Shown here in pieces: positions 50,866 through 60,426 of a stretch of 64,000 nt of DNA. Numbering within the stretch: position 1 is the first letter of the stretch; every line of letters starts with the position of its first letter. Source of the stretch: Porticoccus sp964395715 (GTDB taxonomy: Bacteria > Pseudomonadota > Gammaproteobacteria > Pseudomonadales > Porticoccaceae); assembly GCA_964395715.1 (NCBI GenBank), contig CAYNAU010000002.1:434001-498000 (forward strand). Reading direction: 5' to 3'. Below the pieces are notes generated by a model. That model was not told where the DNA came from and made no database searches. It was given only the letters and a program-made list of their open reading frames with translations. A program made the translations under genes and the position numbers.

Positions 50866-52035
50866 ATGACCAGTAACGCATTGATGAACAATTACGGCAC
50901 TCGAAAAATAACTCTCACCCGGGGACAGGGTAGCTGGGTCTGGGACGATCAGGGCAATCGCTACCTTGACGCCATTTCCGGAATTGCCGTCTGCGGACTG
51001 GGCCATGCCCACCCGGAAGTGACAAAAGCCATTGCCGAGCAAGCCGCCACCCTGACTCACTGCTCCAATCTCTATAACATTCCCAACCAGGAAGCTCTGG
51101 CGGAACAGCTGCGCGACCTGTCCGGTCTTGAGAAAATGTTTTTCTGCAACTCCGGTGCCGAGGCCAATGAAACAGCCATCAAGCTGGCTCGTATGCTGGG
51201 TAACAAGCGCGGCATCGATGAACCCACCATTATTGTCCTGGAAAATGCCTTCCACGGGCGCACCCTGGCGACACTGACCGCAACCGGAAACCGCAAGGTT
51301 CAGGCCGGCTTTGAGCCGTTGGTCAGAGGTTTCGTCCGCGCGCCCTATGGTGATATTGAAGCGCTGAAAACCATTGCCAAAAATAACCGCAAAGTAGTCG
51401 CCCTGTTGCTGGAGCCCATTCAAGGTGAAGGCGGTATACGCGTACCTGAAACCGACTACCTGCCAAACCTGCGCCAACTCTGTGATGAACAGGACTGGCT
51501 GCTGATGCTGGATGAAATTCAGACCGGCAACGGCCGCACTGGCAAGTATTTCAATTATCAGCATGCGGGCATCCTGCCGGATGTACTGACCACAGCCAAA
51601 GGGCTGGGCAATGGCATGCCGATTGGTGTCTGTCTGACCGGACCCAGAGCGTCGGAACTGATGCAGCCTGGTAGCCATGGCTCCACTTTTGGCGGCAACC
51701 CCCTGGCTTGTGCCGCAGGGCTGGCAACAGTGAAAGTCATTCAAGAGCAGAACCTGTGCCAACAGGCTGCCGACATGGGCAACTACCTTCTGCAGCAGCT
51801 GACCGAGCGACTCGGGGGCTTGGATGGCGTCATCGAAGTCCGCGGTCAGGGCATGATGCTGGGCATCGAGATGAAACAACCCTGCGCCGAGCTGGTAGAC
51901 AAAGCTGCCGCAAAAGGCTTGCTAATCAATGTCACAGCCCAATCTGTGATTCGCCTGCTGCCACCACTGAACATCAGCCCCGAAGAGGCAGACCTACTGG
52001 TACAGACACTGGGTGAGATTCTCACACAGGAGTAA
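50866..52035 (+). CDS. argD: Acetylornithine aminotransferase
   Basis: A 389-aa class III PLP transaminase of arginine synthesis. It shows NSGAEANETAIKLAR (about residues 95-110), LMLDEIQTGNGRTG with the PLP aspartate (about residues 212-225) and the PLP lysine in TTAKGLGNGMPIG (about residue 244). The ATG at 50866 is the family start. It precedes argF by only 6 bp, which supports an arginine role over the GabT, EctB or AstC alternatives. Confidence 0.94.
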   Translation: MTSNALMNNYGTRKITLTRGQGSWVWDDQGNRYLDAISGIAVCGLGHAHPEVTKAIAEQAATLTHCSNLYNIPNQEALAEQLRDLSGLEKMFFCNSGAEANETAIKLARMLGNKRGIDEPTIIVLENAFHGRTLATLTATGNRKVQAGFEPLVRGFVRAPYGDIEALKTIAKNNRKVVALLLEPIQGEGGIRVPETDYLPNLRQLCDEQDWLLMLDEIQTGNGRTGKYFNYQHAGILPDVLTTAKGLGNGMPIGVCLTGPRASELMQPGSHGSTFGGNPLACAAGLATVKVIQEQNLCQQAADMGNYLLQQLTERLGGLDGVIEVRGQGMMLGIEMKQPCAELVDKAAAKGLLINVTAQSVIRLLPPLNISPEEADLLVQTLGEILTQE

Positions 52036-52041
52036 AAGTTT

Positions 52042-52959
52042 ATGGGATTGAGACACTTCCTGACCTTGCAGGACCTGACCAAGACAGAACTCCAAGGCCT
52101 GTTGCAACGCGCCGTGGAACTCAAACAGCAGCACCGCAACAACACTGCCGGGCGCCCCTGCGAGGGCAAAGTACTGGCGATGATTTTTGAAAAATCATCC
52201 ACCCGCACCCGGGTGTCATTTGAAGCCGGCATGGCCCAGCTTGGCGGCAGCGCCCTGTTCCTGTCACCCAACGACACCCAACTCGGTCGCGGAGAACCGG
52301 TGGAAGATTCTGCCCGGGTCATCTCACGCATGGTGGATATCATCATGATCCGCACATTTGGACACGACCGCATCTCCACCTTTGCCGACTATTCCAGCGT
52401 ACCGGTGATCAACGCACTTACCGACGACTTTCACCCCTGTCAGCTGCTGGCCGATATGCAGACATACCTCGAACACCGGGGCAGCATTCGCGGCAAAAAA
52501 GTCGCCTGGGTGGGGGACGGCAATAACATGTGCCAGTCATACATGAATGCGGCCGACATGCTGGACTTTGAACTGGTCATCGCCTGCCCTCCCGGCTATG
52601 AGCCTTCACAAACGTTACTGGATAAATTCAGCAACCGCGTGTCCATCGTTCGAGACCCCGTTGCCGCCCTGAAAAATGCAGATCTGGTGGTGACGGACAC
52701 CTGGGCCTCCATGGGCCAGGAGCAGGAAAAGAAACAGCGTGAGAAGGATTTTGCCGGGTTCCAGGTCAACGAAGCAGTGATGCAGAGCGAGGCCGCTTCG
52801 GACGCCCTGTTTATGCACTGTCTGCCTGCCTATCGCGGCCTGGAAATCAGTGAGACCATGCTGGAATCGAAATGGTCCGTAGTGTGGGATGAAGCTGAAA
52901 ATCGCCTGCATGCCCAGAAGGCGTTGATGGAATTCCTGCTAATCGAAATGGCGAAATAA
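52042..52959 (+). CDS. argF: Ornithine carbamoyltransferase
   Basis: A 305-aa enzyme that makes citrulline from ornithine and carbamoyl phosphate. Carbamoyl-phosphate motif KSSTRTRVSFE (about residues 50-60), DDFHPCQLLADM (about residues 128-140) and the ornithine-site FMHCLPAYRG (about residues 255-264) are all present. It is the second gene of argDF. Confidence 0.97.
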   Translation: MGLRHFLTLQDLTKTELQGLLQRAVELKQQHRNNTAGRPCEGKVLAMIFEKSSTRTRVSFEAGMAQLGGSALFLSPNDTQLGRGEPVEDSARVISRMVDIIMIRTFGHDRISTFADYSSVPVINALTDDFHPCQLLADMQTYLEHRGSIRGKKVAWVGDGNNMCQSYMNAADMLDFELVIACPPGYEPSQTLLDKFSNRVSIVRDPVAALKNADLVVTDTWASMGQEQEKKQREKDFAGFQVNEAVMQSEAASDALFMHCLPAYRGLEISETMLESKWSVVWDEAENRLHAQKALMEFLLIEMAK

Positions 52960-53023
52960 ACCGGAAACTGCCCACTAAATGAGCGAGTGACAACGCAGCG
53001 GGACTGGAAAATGGTTCCAGTAG

Positions 53024-53548
53024 CTAACGCAACAGCCGCCAGGGCAGCTCCACCAGGTCAGTCAACGCCTTGCTGGTGCGATACTTGGCAAAATTGCCGC
53101 CGGTGAGTGCCTGTCGCCACAAATCGGTAATCTGCTCACTGTTACTGATGCCGGTTTTACACCAGCTCGCAAAATGCTCACAGTTGTTAAACATCCAGTC
53201 AAACGCAAATTCTCCCAGGCGGCTTTCAGCCCGACTCATCACAGCATCCGGTGAAAAATCCAGTTCTTCGACCTTCAGCCCCCGCAAGCTGTCCATAAAT
53301 TTGTTAATGCCAAGGCTGGTGCGCTCGATCAGGTCACCGCGTTTTATCGTCTCAAAAAATCGCTCGTAGTCACGGACCAGCACTTCATCTCCACGGGCAA
53401 ACTTTTCCAGGCTGGTGCGCCTTACCTGGCGCGGGGTTACCCAGTGGTTACTGGTGTAGTGGATGACCGTACCATCGCCCGCATCAATGCCATGGTGAGC
53501 ATAGATGCCACCATAACGTCGGACATAGATGTGATCACCTCGAGCCAT
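53024..53548 (-). CDS. LRAT-like (NlpC/P60-superfamily) protein
   Basis: A 174-aa protein beginning MARGDHIYVRRYGGIYAHHGIDAGDGTVIHYT, typical of LRAT domains, with the histidine in HHGID (about residue 19) and the probable catalytic cysteine in NNCEHFASWCKTG (about residue 121). Members act as acyltransferases or phospholipases on lipids in eukaryotes; bacterial roles are mostly unknown. It has no signal peptide. It faces argF; a hairpin (ACTGGAA / TTCCAGT, 53003-53021) lies between the stops. Confidence 0.82.
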   Translation of the reverse strand: MARGDHIYVRRYGGIYAHHGIDAGDGTVIHYTSNHWVTPRQVRRTSLEKFARGDEVLVRDYERFFETIKRGDLIERTSLGINKFMDSLRGLKVEELDFSPDAVMSRAESRLGEFAFDWMFNNCEHFASWCKTGISNSEQITDLWRQALTGGNFAKYRTSKALTDLVELPWRLLR

Positions 53549-53752
53549 AAAAGCGTCCCCTCCGCCTAGGCCTGAACAATGGATTGATGATAGCAGTTTA
53601 ACGGATTTTATTGACTTTACGTGACACGACTTTTGGCGATGAAAAAGACAGATAACGTAAGCATAAAAGGCTCTGAAAAATACAAATCATCACTTCTGCA
53701 AAACACCGCATAGAACGCTTCAAATTACCGGTGTGAAATCTTTCTCTGTCTT

Positions 53753-54217
53753 TCATAGCTGGCTTATAAATTCCTTATAAACTTCACTCGATGTGATTTC
53801 TTGAAACTCCTGCCGTTGAGCGATTAACTCAATAATGTGGGGAGTTTTTAAAACCTCCTTTCTGGCAAAAGTGACAAAACCTGGGGTATCTCCAGCCAGG
53901 GCGTAATTCTTGAAGATACGGTACTGAGCCCCGTAATCGGTCGAGTCCAGTTCATACGCCGCCTTAAATGCGTTAATGGCTTCCGGGTATAACTCTAGCG
54001 CTTCAAGACAAGTGCCGTATTGAAACCATCTGGAGGGCACACTCGGATCTGCCTCCACCAGTGACTGGATAATGGGGAGGGCTTCAGCCCACTCAGAGGC
54101 ACTGGCGTGAGCGTAATACTGGTCAATGGGCTTCAGCACAGGTGTTTCTGCAAAAACGGTTGCAGATACCGTTGCAGCAACCACCCATGCCAGAAAAGTG
54201 ACGATGAGATTTTTCAT
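53753..54217 (-). CDS. Exported TPR-like protein
   Basis: A 154-aa protein with a signal peptide (LIVTFLAWVVAATVSATVFAE) and two or three TPR-like helix pairs (about residues 35-125; for example FQYGTCLEALELYPEAINAFKAAYELD). It lies between the LRAT-like gene (204 bp of empty DNA) and murI. Its base composition is more AT-rich than the neighbours. Function unknown. Confidence 0.65.
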   Translation of the reverse strand: MKNLIVTFLAWVVAATVSATVFAETPVLKPIDQYYAHASASEWAEALPIIQSLVEADPSVPSRWFQYGTCLEALELYPEAINAFKAAYELDSTDYGAQYRIFKNYALAGDTPGFVTFARKEVLKTPHIIELIAQRQEFQEITSSEVYKEFISQL

Positions 54218-54283
54218 AAGTGTGCCAAAGTGGTCTCTGCTAAACGTTTAATTCCATTATTACTTATTGTTAGTCTGGCCCGG

Positions 54284-55075
54284 CTAAAATTGCCGCACAA
54301 GCATCGACGGCCCCCACAGGTGCTGAACCTGTGCCTTAAACAGGGCCAACTCGCCATTACTCCAGAACTCTTCACCTCCTGACGTCGAGCGCGTTGTCGT
54401 CAGTCCTTCACTTTCAAGGCGCCGACGAACCTCATTAGCCACAGCCAGTTCAGTGCTAATAATTGAGACATCAGGACCAGCCACCTGGGCGATGACAGGT
54501 GCAAGGTGTGAATAGTGTGTGCAGCCCAGAACGATAGTGTCGGCCCCTCTGGCAAGCAGGGGGAGTACATATTTTCCCACCAATTCCGCCGCCTCCTCAT
54601 AGCTGAGTTTTAACGATTCGATCTGGATAACCAATTCCGGACACGGCATGACTTCTACCCTGATATCACCACAAACACGCTTTGCCAGTGCAGCGAAGGA
54701 ATCCGTCACCAGGGTTTTCGAGGTTGCCAGAATGCCCACCACCCCACTCTTGCTATTGAGTACCGCAGGCTTGACTCCCGGCTCAACGCCAATGAAAGGC
54801 AGTGTGTATTTGGCTCGAAGTTCAGCAATACAGGTCGTAGTGGCCGTGTTGCAGGCTACAACCACCGCCTTGACCTGACGAGATAACAGAAAATCGGTGA
54901 TAGCAAAAGATCGATCCAGAATGTATCCGTCGGATCTGTCGCCATAGGGGGCGTGACCACTGTCGGCCACATAGAGAATATCTTCGCTGGGCAGTAACTC
55001 CCTGATTTTTCTGGCTATCGACAGACCACCAATACCCGAATCAAACACCCCGATGGGGCCGAAATCCTTCATCAC
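54284..55075 (-). CDS. murI: Glutamate racemase
   Basis: A 263-aa cofactor-free racemase that supplies D-glutamate for peptidoglycan. IGVFDSGIGGLSIARKI (about residues 8-24) starts the protein; the two catalytic cysteines are in VVACNTATTT (about residue 75) and VLGCTHYSHL (about residue 186). With MurI here, the D-amino acid transaminase at 10.9 kb is not needed for D-glutamate supply, which matters for the role of that operon. Confidence 0.95.
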   Translation of the reverse strand: MMKDFGPIGVFDSGIGGLSIARKIRELLPSEDILYVADSGHAPYGDRSDGYILDRSFAITDFLLSRQVKAVVVACNTATTTCIAELRAKYTLPFIGVEPGVKPAVLNSKSGVVGILATSKTLVTDSFAALAKRVCGDIRVEVMPCPELVIQIESLKLSYEEAAELVGKYVLPLLARGADTIVLGCTHYSHLAPVIAQVAGPDVSIISTELAVANEVRRRLESEGLTTTRSTSGGEEFWSNGELALFKAQVQHLWGPSMLVRQF

Positions 55076-55213
55076 TCTTCAACTGCCCTTTTTTCTCAGG
55101 TGTGATCACAACTACTCAATGCATTAGCACATTTTCTCACACCCAGAAAAAAGCAGTGTTTATCTATGTGGCTTTTTCATAGCACCAGTTGCTAACCCAT
55201 AGCGCTATAAGCC

Positions 55214-56575
55214 TTACGCAACCCATACCTGCTGGACATTAACGAACTCCCGAATACCATGTGGGCCAAGCTCCCGTCCGTAACCGGAGCGACCAATGCC
55301 CCCGGAAGGCAACCGCGGGTCTGACTTCACAATACCATTCACTGCTATTTGTCCCGAAGCAAGAGTCTCTATAGCCCGCTCAATCGTCGTTGGGCTGGTG
55401 CTCCAAATACTGGAGCCCAGGCCGTACTCGGTAGCATTCGCCAGGCACAACGCCTCTTCGAGATCGGCCACCGACGTCGCCGCCAACACAGGGCCAAAGG
55501 TTTCCTCTTCAAATGCTGGCATACCCGGCTTTACATCCAGCAGCAGTGTCGGCGGATAAAAATAACCCGTCATGGCTGGCAACTCGCCACCGAGAATACA
55601 GCGCGCCCCCGCATCAATTGTTTCAGAGACCTGCCGATGCAACTGAGCCTGTAAATCGGCACGGGCCAATGGGCCCAGTTTGTTACTCTCGTCCAGAGGG
55701 TTTCCCATGGGAATGGCCTTAAATCTCTGCAGTAGCATATCGCAGAACTCCTGGTATACAGGCGCCTCCACAAGCAGACGCTTCACGGCAATGCAGGATT
55801 GTCCGGCGTTGATCATACGCGACAGGGTGACGACATCGGCCGCCCTCTCCAGATCAGCATCAGCCATCACAATGCAGGGATCAGACCCACCTAATTCCAA
55901 CACCGCCGGCTTCAATCCCGCTGCTGCCCTGGCAGCCACTTTGGACCCGGCGGCACTCGACCCCGTAAACGAAACGGCTCTGACCCGGGGATGATCGATC
56001 GCGGAGGGCACATCTTCTGTAGTAATTGGCAGGCTGGCCATGACGTTGTCAGGAACACCCGCCTGGTGAAAAATATCAGTCAGTTTTTTCGCACTGGCAG
56101 GCACGTTGGGGTCCGGCTTCAACACACAGGTATTGCCCGCCATCAGTGCCGGCGCCAAAAACCGCAATGCCAGCCAGACCGGCGCATTCCAGGGCAGTAT
56201 TCCCAACACGGTGCCCAGTGGTAACAGCTGCACATAGCTGTTACTCGCATCAGATGCCAGAGTCTCCGGAGCAAGGAATGCCTCAGCGTGTTCAGCGTAA
56301 TACTCTGCACACCAGGCACCCTTTTCCACCTCGCCCAGACCTTCACCCAGGGGCTTACCCATTTCCATGGCCATCAATTCGGCCAACTCCGCTTTGTGTT
56401 CGCGCATGGTTTCTGCCACCCGTTTCAGCAGTCTGCTGCGGTGCTGAAATGAGGTTGCACGCCAATCGGCAAAACCAGCGGCGACCTGATCAATTAATGA
56501 CGCAGCCTCGGCTGTGGTCAGGGAAGGCTGAGGCGGCAGTGATTCTTCCGTTGCAGGATTAATCGCAGTCAGCAT
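55214..56575 (-). CDS. doeC: Aspartate-semialdehyde (succinate-semialdehyde-type) dehydrogenase of ectoine breakdown
   Basis: A 453-aa NAD(P)-dependent aldehyde dehydrogenase. The catalytic glutamate lies in VLELGGSDPC (about residues 225-234) and the catalytic cysteine in NAGQSCIAVKRL (about residue 260). Sequence style is close to GabD-like succinate-semialdehyde dehydrogenases, but it lies 8 bp after doeA in a doeB-doeD-doeA-doeC run, so oxidation of aspartate semialdehyde to aspartate, as for Halomonas DoeC, is the likely job (inference). Confidence 0.85.
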   Translation of the reverse strand: MLTAINPATEESLPPQPSLTTAEAASLIDQVAAGFADWRATSFQHRSRLLKRVAETMREHKAELAELMAMEMGKPLGEGLGEVEKGAWCAEYYAEHAEAFLAPETLASDASNSYVQLLPLGTVLGILPWNAPVWLALRFLAPALMAGNTCVLKPDPNVPASAKKLTDIFHQAGVPDNVMASLPITTEDVPSAIDHPRVRAVSFTGSSAAGSKVAARAAAGLKPAVLELGGSDPCIVMADADLERAADVVTLSRMINAGQSCIAVKRLLVEAPVYQEFCDMLLQRFKAIPMGNPLDESNKLGPLARADLQAQLHRQVSETIDAGARCILGGELPAMTGYFYPPTLLLDVKPGMPAFEEETFGPVLAATSVADLEEALCLANATEYGLGSSIWSTSPTTIERAIETLASGQIAVNGIVKSDPRLPSGGIGRSGYGRELGPHGIREFVNVQQVWVA

Positions 56576-56583
56576 GTTACCTC

Positions 56584-57858
56584 CTAGGATAAACCGGCAG
56601 TTTTTTCAGATTTTTTTGTTGGCTTGTCCCGGGACCCCGAAGCTGACTCGCATGAATCCACTGAAGCCAGCGCCACAGTGTGCGGCTTAACTGCGTCCGG
56701 TTTAACGACAAAATCCCGGTCCATGGTAAAGAAGGACCTGCACCCGTCTTCCGTGATGACAATGGTGTCTGAAATACCGCAGGTTTTATCGCCTTCGACG
56801 CCCCACATCCAGGGAATCATATGAAAGGTCATACCGGGGCGAAGAATGGCGGAATTGCCCTGTTTTAGGCTGATGATATAGCCCTCGTCCCAGCTGGGTG
56901 GGAAGGCAATACCAATGGAATACCCCGAGCGGGTGATCAGCCTCGCACCCACCTTGTTGCTTTCAATGATATTGCGCACCATGTTGTCCACATCCGAGAC
57001 GGTCATCCCAGGTTGGACAGTCGTATGAATGGCTTCAAGCGCCAGCTTCATGGTTTCCTGGGCTTCGTACATGGCATCTGTCATTTCAGCCAGTAACACC
57101 GTGCGCATCATGGCGGTGTGATAGCGCCGGTAACAGCCACCCACCTCCAGAAAGACATGCTCGCCTGCCTGCACCGTCCGACCCTCAAAAGTGGCGTGAC
57201 CGATCATGGTTCTCGGCCCTGAGGTAACATAGGGCATGACCGCCGGTGTTTCTCCACCTGCCCGAAACATGGCGGCACTGATAGCGCCACCAATTTCGTT
57301 TTCAGTGACGCCTACCTCGCACGCTTCAATGCCGGCCTTCATGCCCGCTTCTGTGGCAATTGCCGATCGCTGCATCACCTCAAGCTCTACAGCCGACTTG
57401 CATATCCGGCCCTCTTCAACGATGCCAAAGCAATCGAGCAGTTTGGCGTCCTTTAGCGTGGTATGAATGGTGTCCTGCTGGTACGCGGGGAAGAAATAGC
57501 TATTGCGTTCGTAACCAACGCGCTTGTTGCCAAGCCCAAACTCCATCAGTGCATCAACCAGCATTTGAATGGCATCCCCTGTATCGGGATATGGCCGGGT
57601 AACCTCCACCCAGGTACGCGCCGTCACGTTTGACTCTTCCAGCGTACGGGTGATCATGAAAGGTTCTTTTTCCAGAGGCACAACCAGACACTGAAAAAAC
57701 GAATAACCCGTAGTCTGGTAATCCGTGAGGTAGGCAATATTTTCCGGGTCAGTGATCACCACGGCATCAAGGCGACGCTCGGCTATGCGCTCGCGCAGTT
57801 CCTGTAACCGACGCTGGTATTCCTCGAAGGGAAAGGTCATATCATCGCGACTGATCAT
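56584..57858 (-). CDS. doeA: Ectoine hydrolase
   Basis: A 424-aa M24-family (creatinase/aminopeptidase P fold) protein with an N-terminal creatinase domain (DAVVITDPENIAYLTDYQTTGYSFFQ, about residues 30-56) and a C-terminal pita-bread domain. DoeA opens ectoine to N-acetyl-diaminobutyrate. The start overlaps the doeD stop by 4 bp (ATGA). It is somewhat longer than the roughly 400 aa I recall for Halomonas DoeA, mainly through a hydrophilic C-terminal tail (ESASGSRDKPTKKSEK). Confidence 0.9.
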   Translation of the reverse strand: MISRDDMTFPFEEYQRRLQELRERIAERRLDAVVITDPENIAYLTDYQTTGYSFFQCLVVPLEKEPFMITRTLEESNVTARTWVEVTRPYPDTGDAIQMLVDALMEFGLGNKRVGYERNSYFFPAYQQDTIHTTLKDAKLLDCFGIVEEGRICKSAVELEVMQRSAIATEAGMKAGIEACEVGVTENEIGGAISAAMFRAGGETPAVMPYVTSGPRTMIGHATFEGRTVQAGEHVFLEVGGCYRRYHTAMMRTVLLAEMTDAMYEAQETMKLALEAIHTTVQPGMTVSDVDNMVRNIIESNKVGARLITRSGYSIGIAFPPSWDEGYIISLKQGNSAILRPGMTFHMIPWMWGVEGDKTCGISDTIVITEDGCRSFFTMDRDFVVKPDAVKPHTVALASVDSCESASGSRDKPTKKSEKTAGLS

Positions 57859-59129
57859 GCGGCTTCCTCCATTACTGACTGCACGCTATCCACCAGGATA
57901 TCGAGACCTTCAAGCAGGTCCTCCTTGGGAATGGTTAATGGCGGAATAAACTTCAGCACCTTGCCGCCGGTGCCACAGCTGGCCACCAGCAAGCCCTTTT
58001 CAAAACAGCTTTTGACAATAGCGGCTGCCCTTGCCCCGTTGCCAACATCCAAACCCATCACCAGCCCTTTGCCACGCAGCTGTAGATTGGGGTCTGAATT
58101 CACAACAGGTTCAAGTTTGCTTCTGGCAAGCGCCGCTTTCTCCGCCACCTCATCCATCAGTTGTGACGTTTCGAAATAGGTCAGCGCCTCGGTACCGGCG
58201 ACGAACGACAGGTTCTGCCCCCGAAAGGTGCCAGTGTGCTGCCCCGGCAACCAGTGCTTGTCGAGGTCAGGGTGAACCAGGTTCATGGCCATTGGTGTAC
58301 CGGCACCCCCTATTCCTTTGGCCAGGGTAACGATATCCGGCTGAATACCCAGGTCATCGAAGCTGAAATAGGAGCCCGTACGGCCGCAGCCCACCTGGAT
58401 CTCGTCGACAATCAATACGGAACCAAATTCCTTGGCAATCTCTGCCAGCTTTTGTATCCATTCCTTGCTGGCAACGTTGACTCCGCCTTCAGCCTGAATA
58501 ATTTCAACCAAAAAGGCGGCCGGCGGTTTCAGGCCGCTGGAGCTGTCGCGGTAACGTTCCGCCAGAATATCCAGAGAACCGACACCGCAGGTGCTTGTAC
58601 AACCCAAGCAGCGACTCTCACAACCAAAGGGCTCATGGCGCACGTGGAGTAATGGAACACCCGCTGCAACCCGAAAAACCTCATTAGCCGTGGCTGCCAG
58701 TGAACCGAGCGTCATACCGTGAAACCCCCGACTGAAGGCTACAACCTGTTTTCGCCCTGTGGCATTGCGGGCCAGCTTCATGGCGGCCTCTACAGCGTTG
58801 GTTCCTGTCGGACCCATAAACTGCATTTTGTGAGGCATGTTTCGGGGTTTGAGAATGACATCAGTAAATTTCTGCATGAATTCAGCTTTGGCCGAGGTAT
58901 GCATATCAAGGCTGTGCAGCACACCGTTATTTTGCAGGTAGTTAATCATTGCCTGCTTCATACGCGGATTGTTATGGCCGAAATTCAAAACGCCAGCGCC
59001 AGCAAAAAAATCGATATATTCTTTACCGTTTTCATCCGTTTGACGCGCGTTTTCAGCCGTGGCAAATACCGTCGGGTAAACCCGGCAATAGGCCCGGATA
59101 GCGGATTCACGTTCGTCGAAAATTGTCAT
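57855..59129 (-). CDS. doeD: Diaminobutyrate aminotransferase of ectoine breakdown, with a four-cysteine insert
   Basis: A 424-aa class III PLP enzyme resembling EctB in overall plan: GPTGTNAVEAAMKLAR near residues 106-121, VLIVDEIQVGCGRTG near residues 228-242 and the PLP lysine in TLAKGIGGAGTP (about residue 264). In the doe pathway it turns 2,4-diaminobutyrate into aspartate semialdehyde. Unlike EctB at 4.3 kb, it carries C170-x3-C174-x2-C177-x3-C181 (GCESRCLGCTSTCG), a spacing that could bind a metal. It lies 25 bp after doeB. Confidence 0.88.
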   Translation of the reverse strand: MTIFDERESAIRAYCRVYPTVFATAENARQTDENGKEYIDFFAGAGVLNFGHNNPRMKQAMINYLQNNGVLHSLDMHTSAKAEFMQKFTDVILKPRNMPHKMQFMGPTGTNAVEAAMKLARNATGRKQVVAFSRGFHGMTLGSLAATANEVFRVAAGVPLLHVRHEPFGCESRCLGCTSTCGVGSLDILAERYRDSSSGLKPPAAFLVEIIQAEGGVNVASKEWIQKLAEIAKEFGSVLIVDEIQVGCGRTGSYFSFDDLGIQPDIVTLAKGIGGAGTPMAMNLVHPDLDKHWLPGQHTGTFRGQNLSFVAGTEALTYFETSQLMDEVAEKAALARSKLEPVVNSDPNLQLRGKGLVMGLDVGNGARAAAIVKSCFEKGLLVASCGTGGKVLKFIPPLTIPKEDLLEGLDILVDSVQSVMEEAA

Positions 59130-59154
59130 ATCTTCTCCTTAGTTCAAGTACTTT

Positions 59155-60312
59155 TTACTGCTTTTCCAGTCCCACCAAGGCACAAAACCAGCGACATACA
59201 TCGGGTATCAATCGATCGTTAAAATCGTAATGAGGGCTGTGACAGGGGACGTCGTGACCCGCCCCATCATCACTGCCGATCAAGGCAAAAGCGCCGGGAA
59301 TTTCCCGCAGGTAATAGCTGAAGTCTTCAGAGGCCATAATGGGCATTGGCTGGCCGTGTTGCAGGGGTTTGTCACCGTACAGTGTTTGCCACTGCTGACG
59401 GGCTTTTTGCGCAGGACCGGGATGGTTGACGGTGGCTTCGTAGCGGGCAGAGTGCAGCACCTGGCATTGCACGCCGTATGCCGCTGCTGTCTGCGTTGAA
59501 ACGTCGGTAATGGCCGAATTAATCACTTGGCGGGTCAGTTCGTCCGGCACCCGTATACTTCCAGACATGGTGACGATTTCAGGAATCACCGTAGGAGCTG
59601 ACCCTCCCTGTATCTGGGTCACACTGATCACTGCGGAAAGTTGTGGTGACAGACGGCGACTCACAATCTGCTGCATAGCGAGATTAATGGCACTGGCCGC
59701 TAACAGCGGGTCGGCACATAATTCTGGCTGGCTGGCGTGTCCGCCGCGGCCGGTCAGTTCTATGGTAAAAGTGCCATTGCCACACATCACCAGCCCGTCA
59801 GGACAGGCCATGGCGCGAAAGGGTAATGCCGGCCAGTTGTGCCATCCATAAATTTCTTTCACCCCCTCCAACGCACCTTCATTGATCATTTCACGTGCAC
59901 CATGAAAGCCCTCTTCAGCGGGCTGAAAGATCAAAACAACAGGTTGGGGCAATAGGGATTCAAACTGCTTTAACCAGGCGGCGGTTGCCAACAAGGTGGC
60001 GGTATGTCCATCGTGGCCACAGGCATGCATGCAGCCCTGGACAAGAGACTTCCAGGGTTTGCCCGTGCTTTCGTGAATAGGTAAGGCGTCCATATCGCCA
60101 CGCAACGCAATGGCGGGGCCTTTGGCACCGGGATTCAGGTGGGCTATCGTCCCGGTTTTGGCACATTCTTTCCAGGGGATCTTCAGTTCATCGAGGCGAC
60201 TCCGGACCACTTTCGCCGTCTGGTATTCGTCCCAACTTAACTCGGGTTGTGCGTGAAGCTGTCTGCGGATGTCCACAGCGAGCGACACGGTTTTTTGCCA
60301 GTCTTCCTGCAA
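59155..60312 (-). CDS. doeB: N-acetyl-L-2,4-diaminobutyrate deacetylase
   Basis: A 385-aa M20D-type amidohydrolase. Metal-binding GCMHACGHDGHTA (about residues 92-104), QPAEEGFHGAREMI (about residues 130-143) and the dimerisation-domain start GRGGHASQPE (about residues 183-192) are clear. It removes the acetyl group from the product of DoeA. It is the first gene of the operon. Hippurate or IAA-amino acid hydrolase annotations are possible by similarity, but the context fixes the doe role. Confidence 0.87.
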   Translation of the reverse strand: MQEDWQKTVSLAVDIRRQLHAQPELSWDEYQTAKVVRSRLDELKIPWKECAKTGTIAHLNPGAKGPAIALRGDMDALPIHESTGKPWKSLVQGCMHACGHDGHTATLLATAAWLKQFESLLPQPVVLIFQPAEEGFHGAREMINEGALEGVKEIYGWHNWPALPFRAMACPDGLVMCGNGTFTIELTGRGGHASQPELCADPLLAASAINLAMQQIVSRRLSPQLSAVISVTQIQGGSAPTVIPEIVTMSGSIRVPDELTRQVINSAITDVSTQTAAAYGVQCQVLHSARYEATVNHPGPAQKARQQWQTLYGDKPLQHGQPMPIMASEDFSYYLREIPGAFALIGSDDGAGHDVPCHSPHYDFNDRLIPDVCRWFCALVGLEKQ

Positions 60313-60426
60313 CTATTCCTCCCAACTGTTGAAGCCCACTCTAATGAACCATGCAACAATTGCGCCTGCCGTATGCATTTTCACCGTGCACAACAGATGG
60401 CTTGAGACAAGCCGTCAAATGCCCTC

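Noticed and set aside
50731..51879. A 382-codon open frame antisense to argD
   Set aside because: argD carries all transaminase motifs on the plus strand; the antisense protein has no known pattern.
55214..56575. GabD for GABA breakdown
   Set aside because: No GABA transaminase gene adjacent; it is the last gene of a doeB-doeD-doeA run, so the ectoine pathway is the better context.
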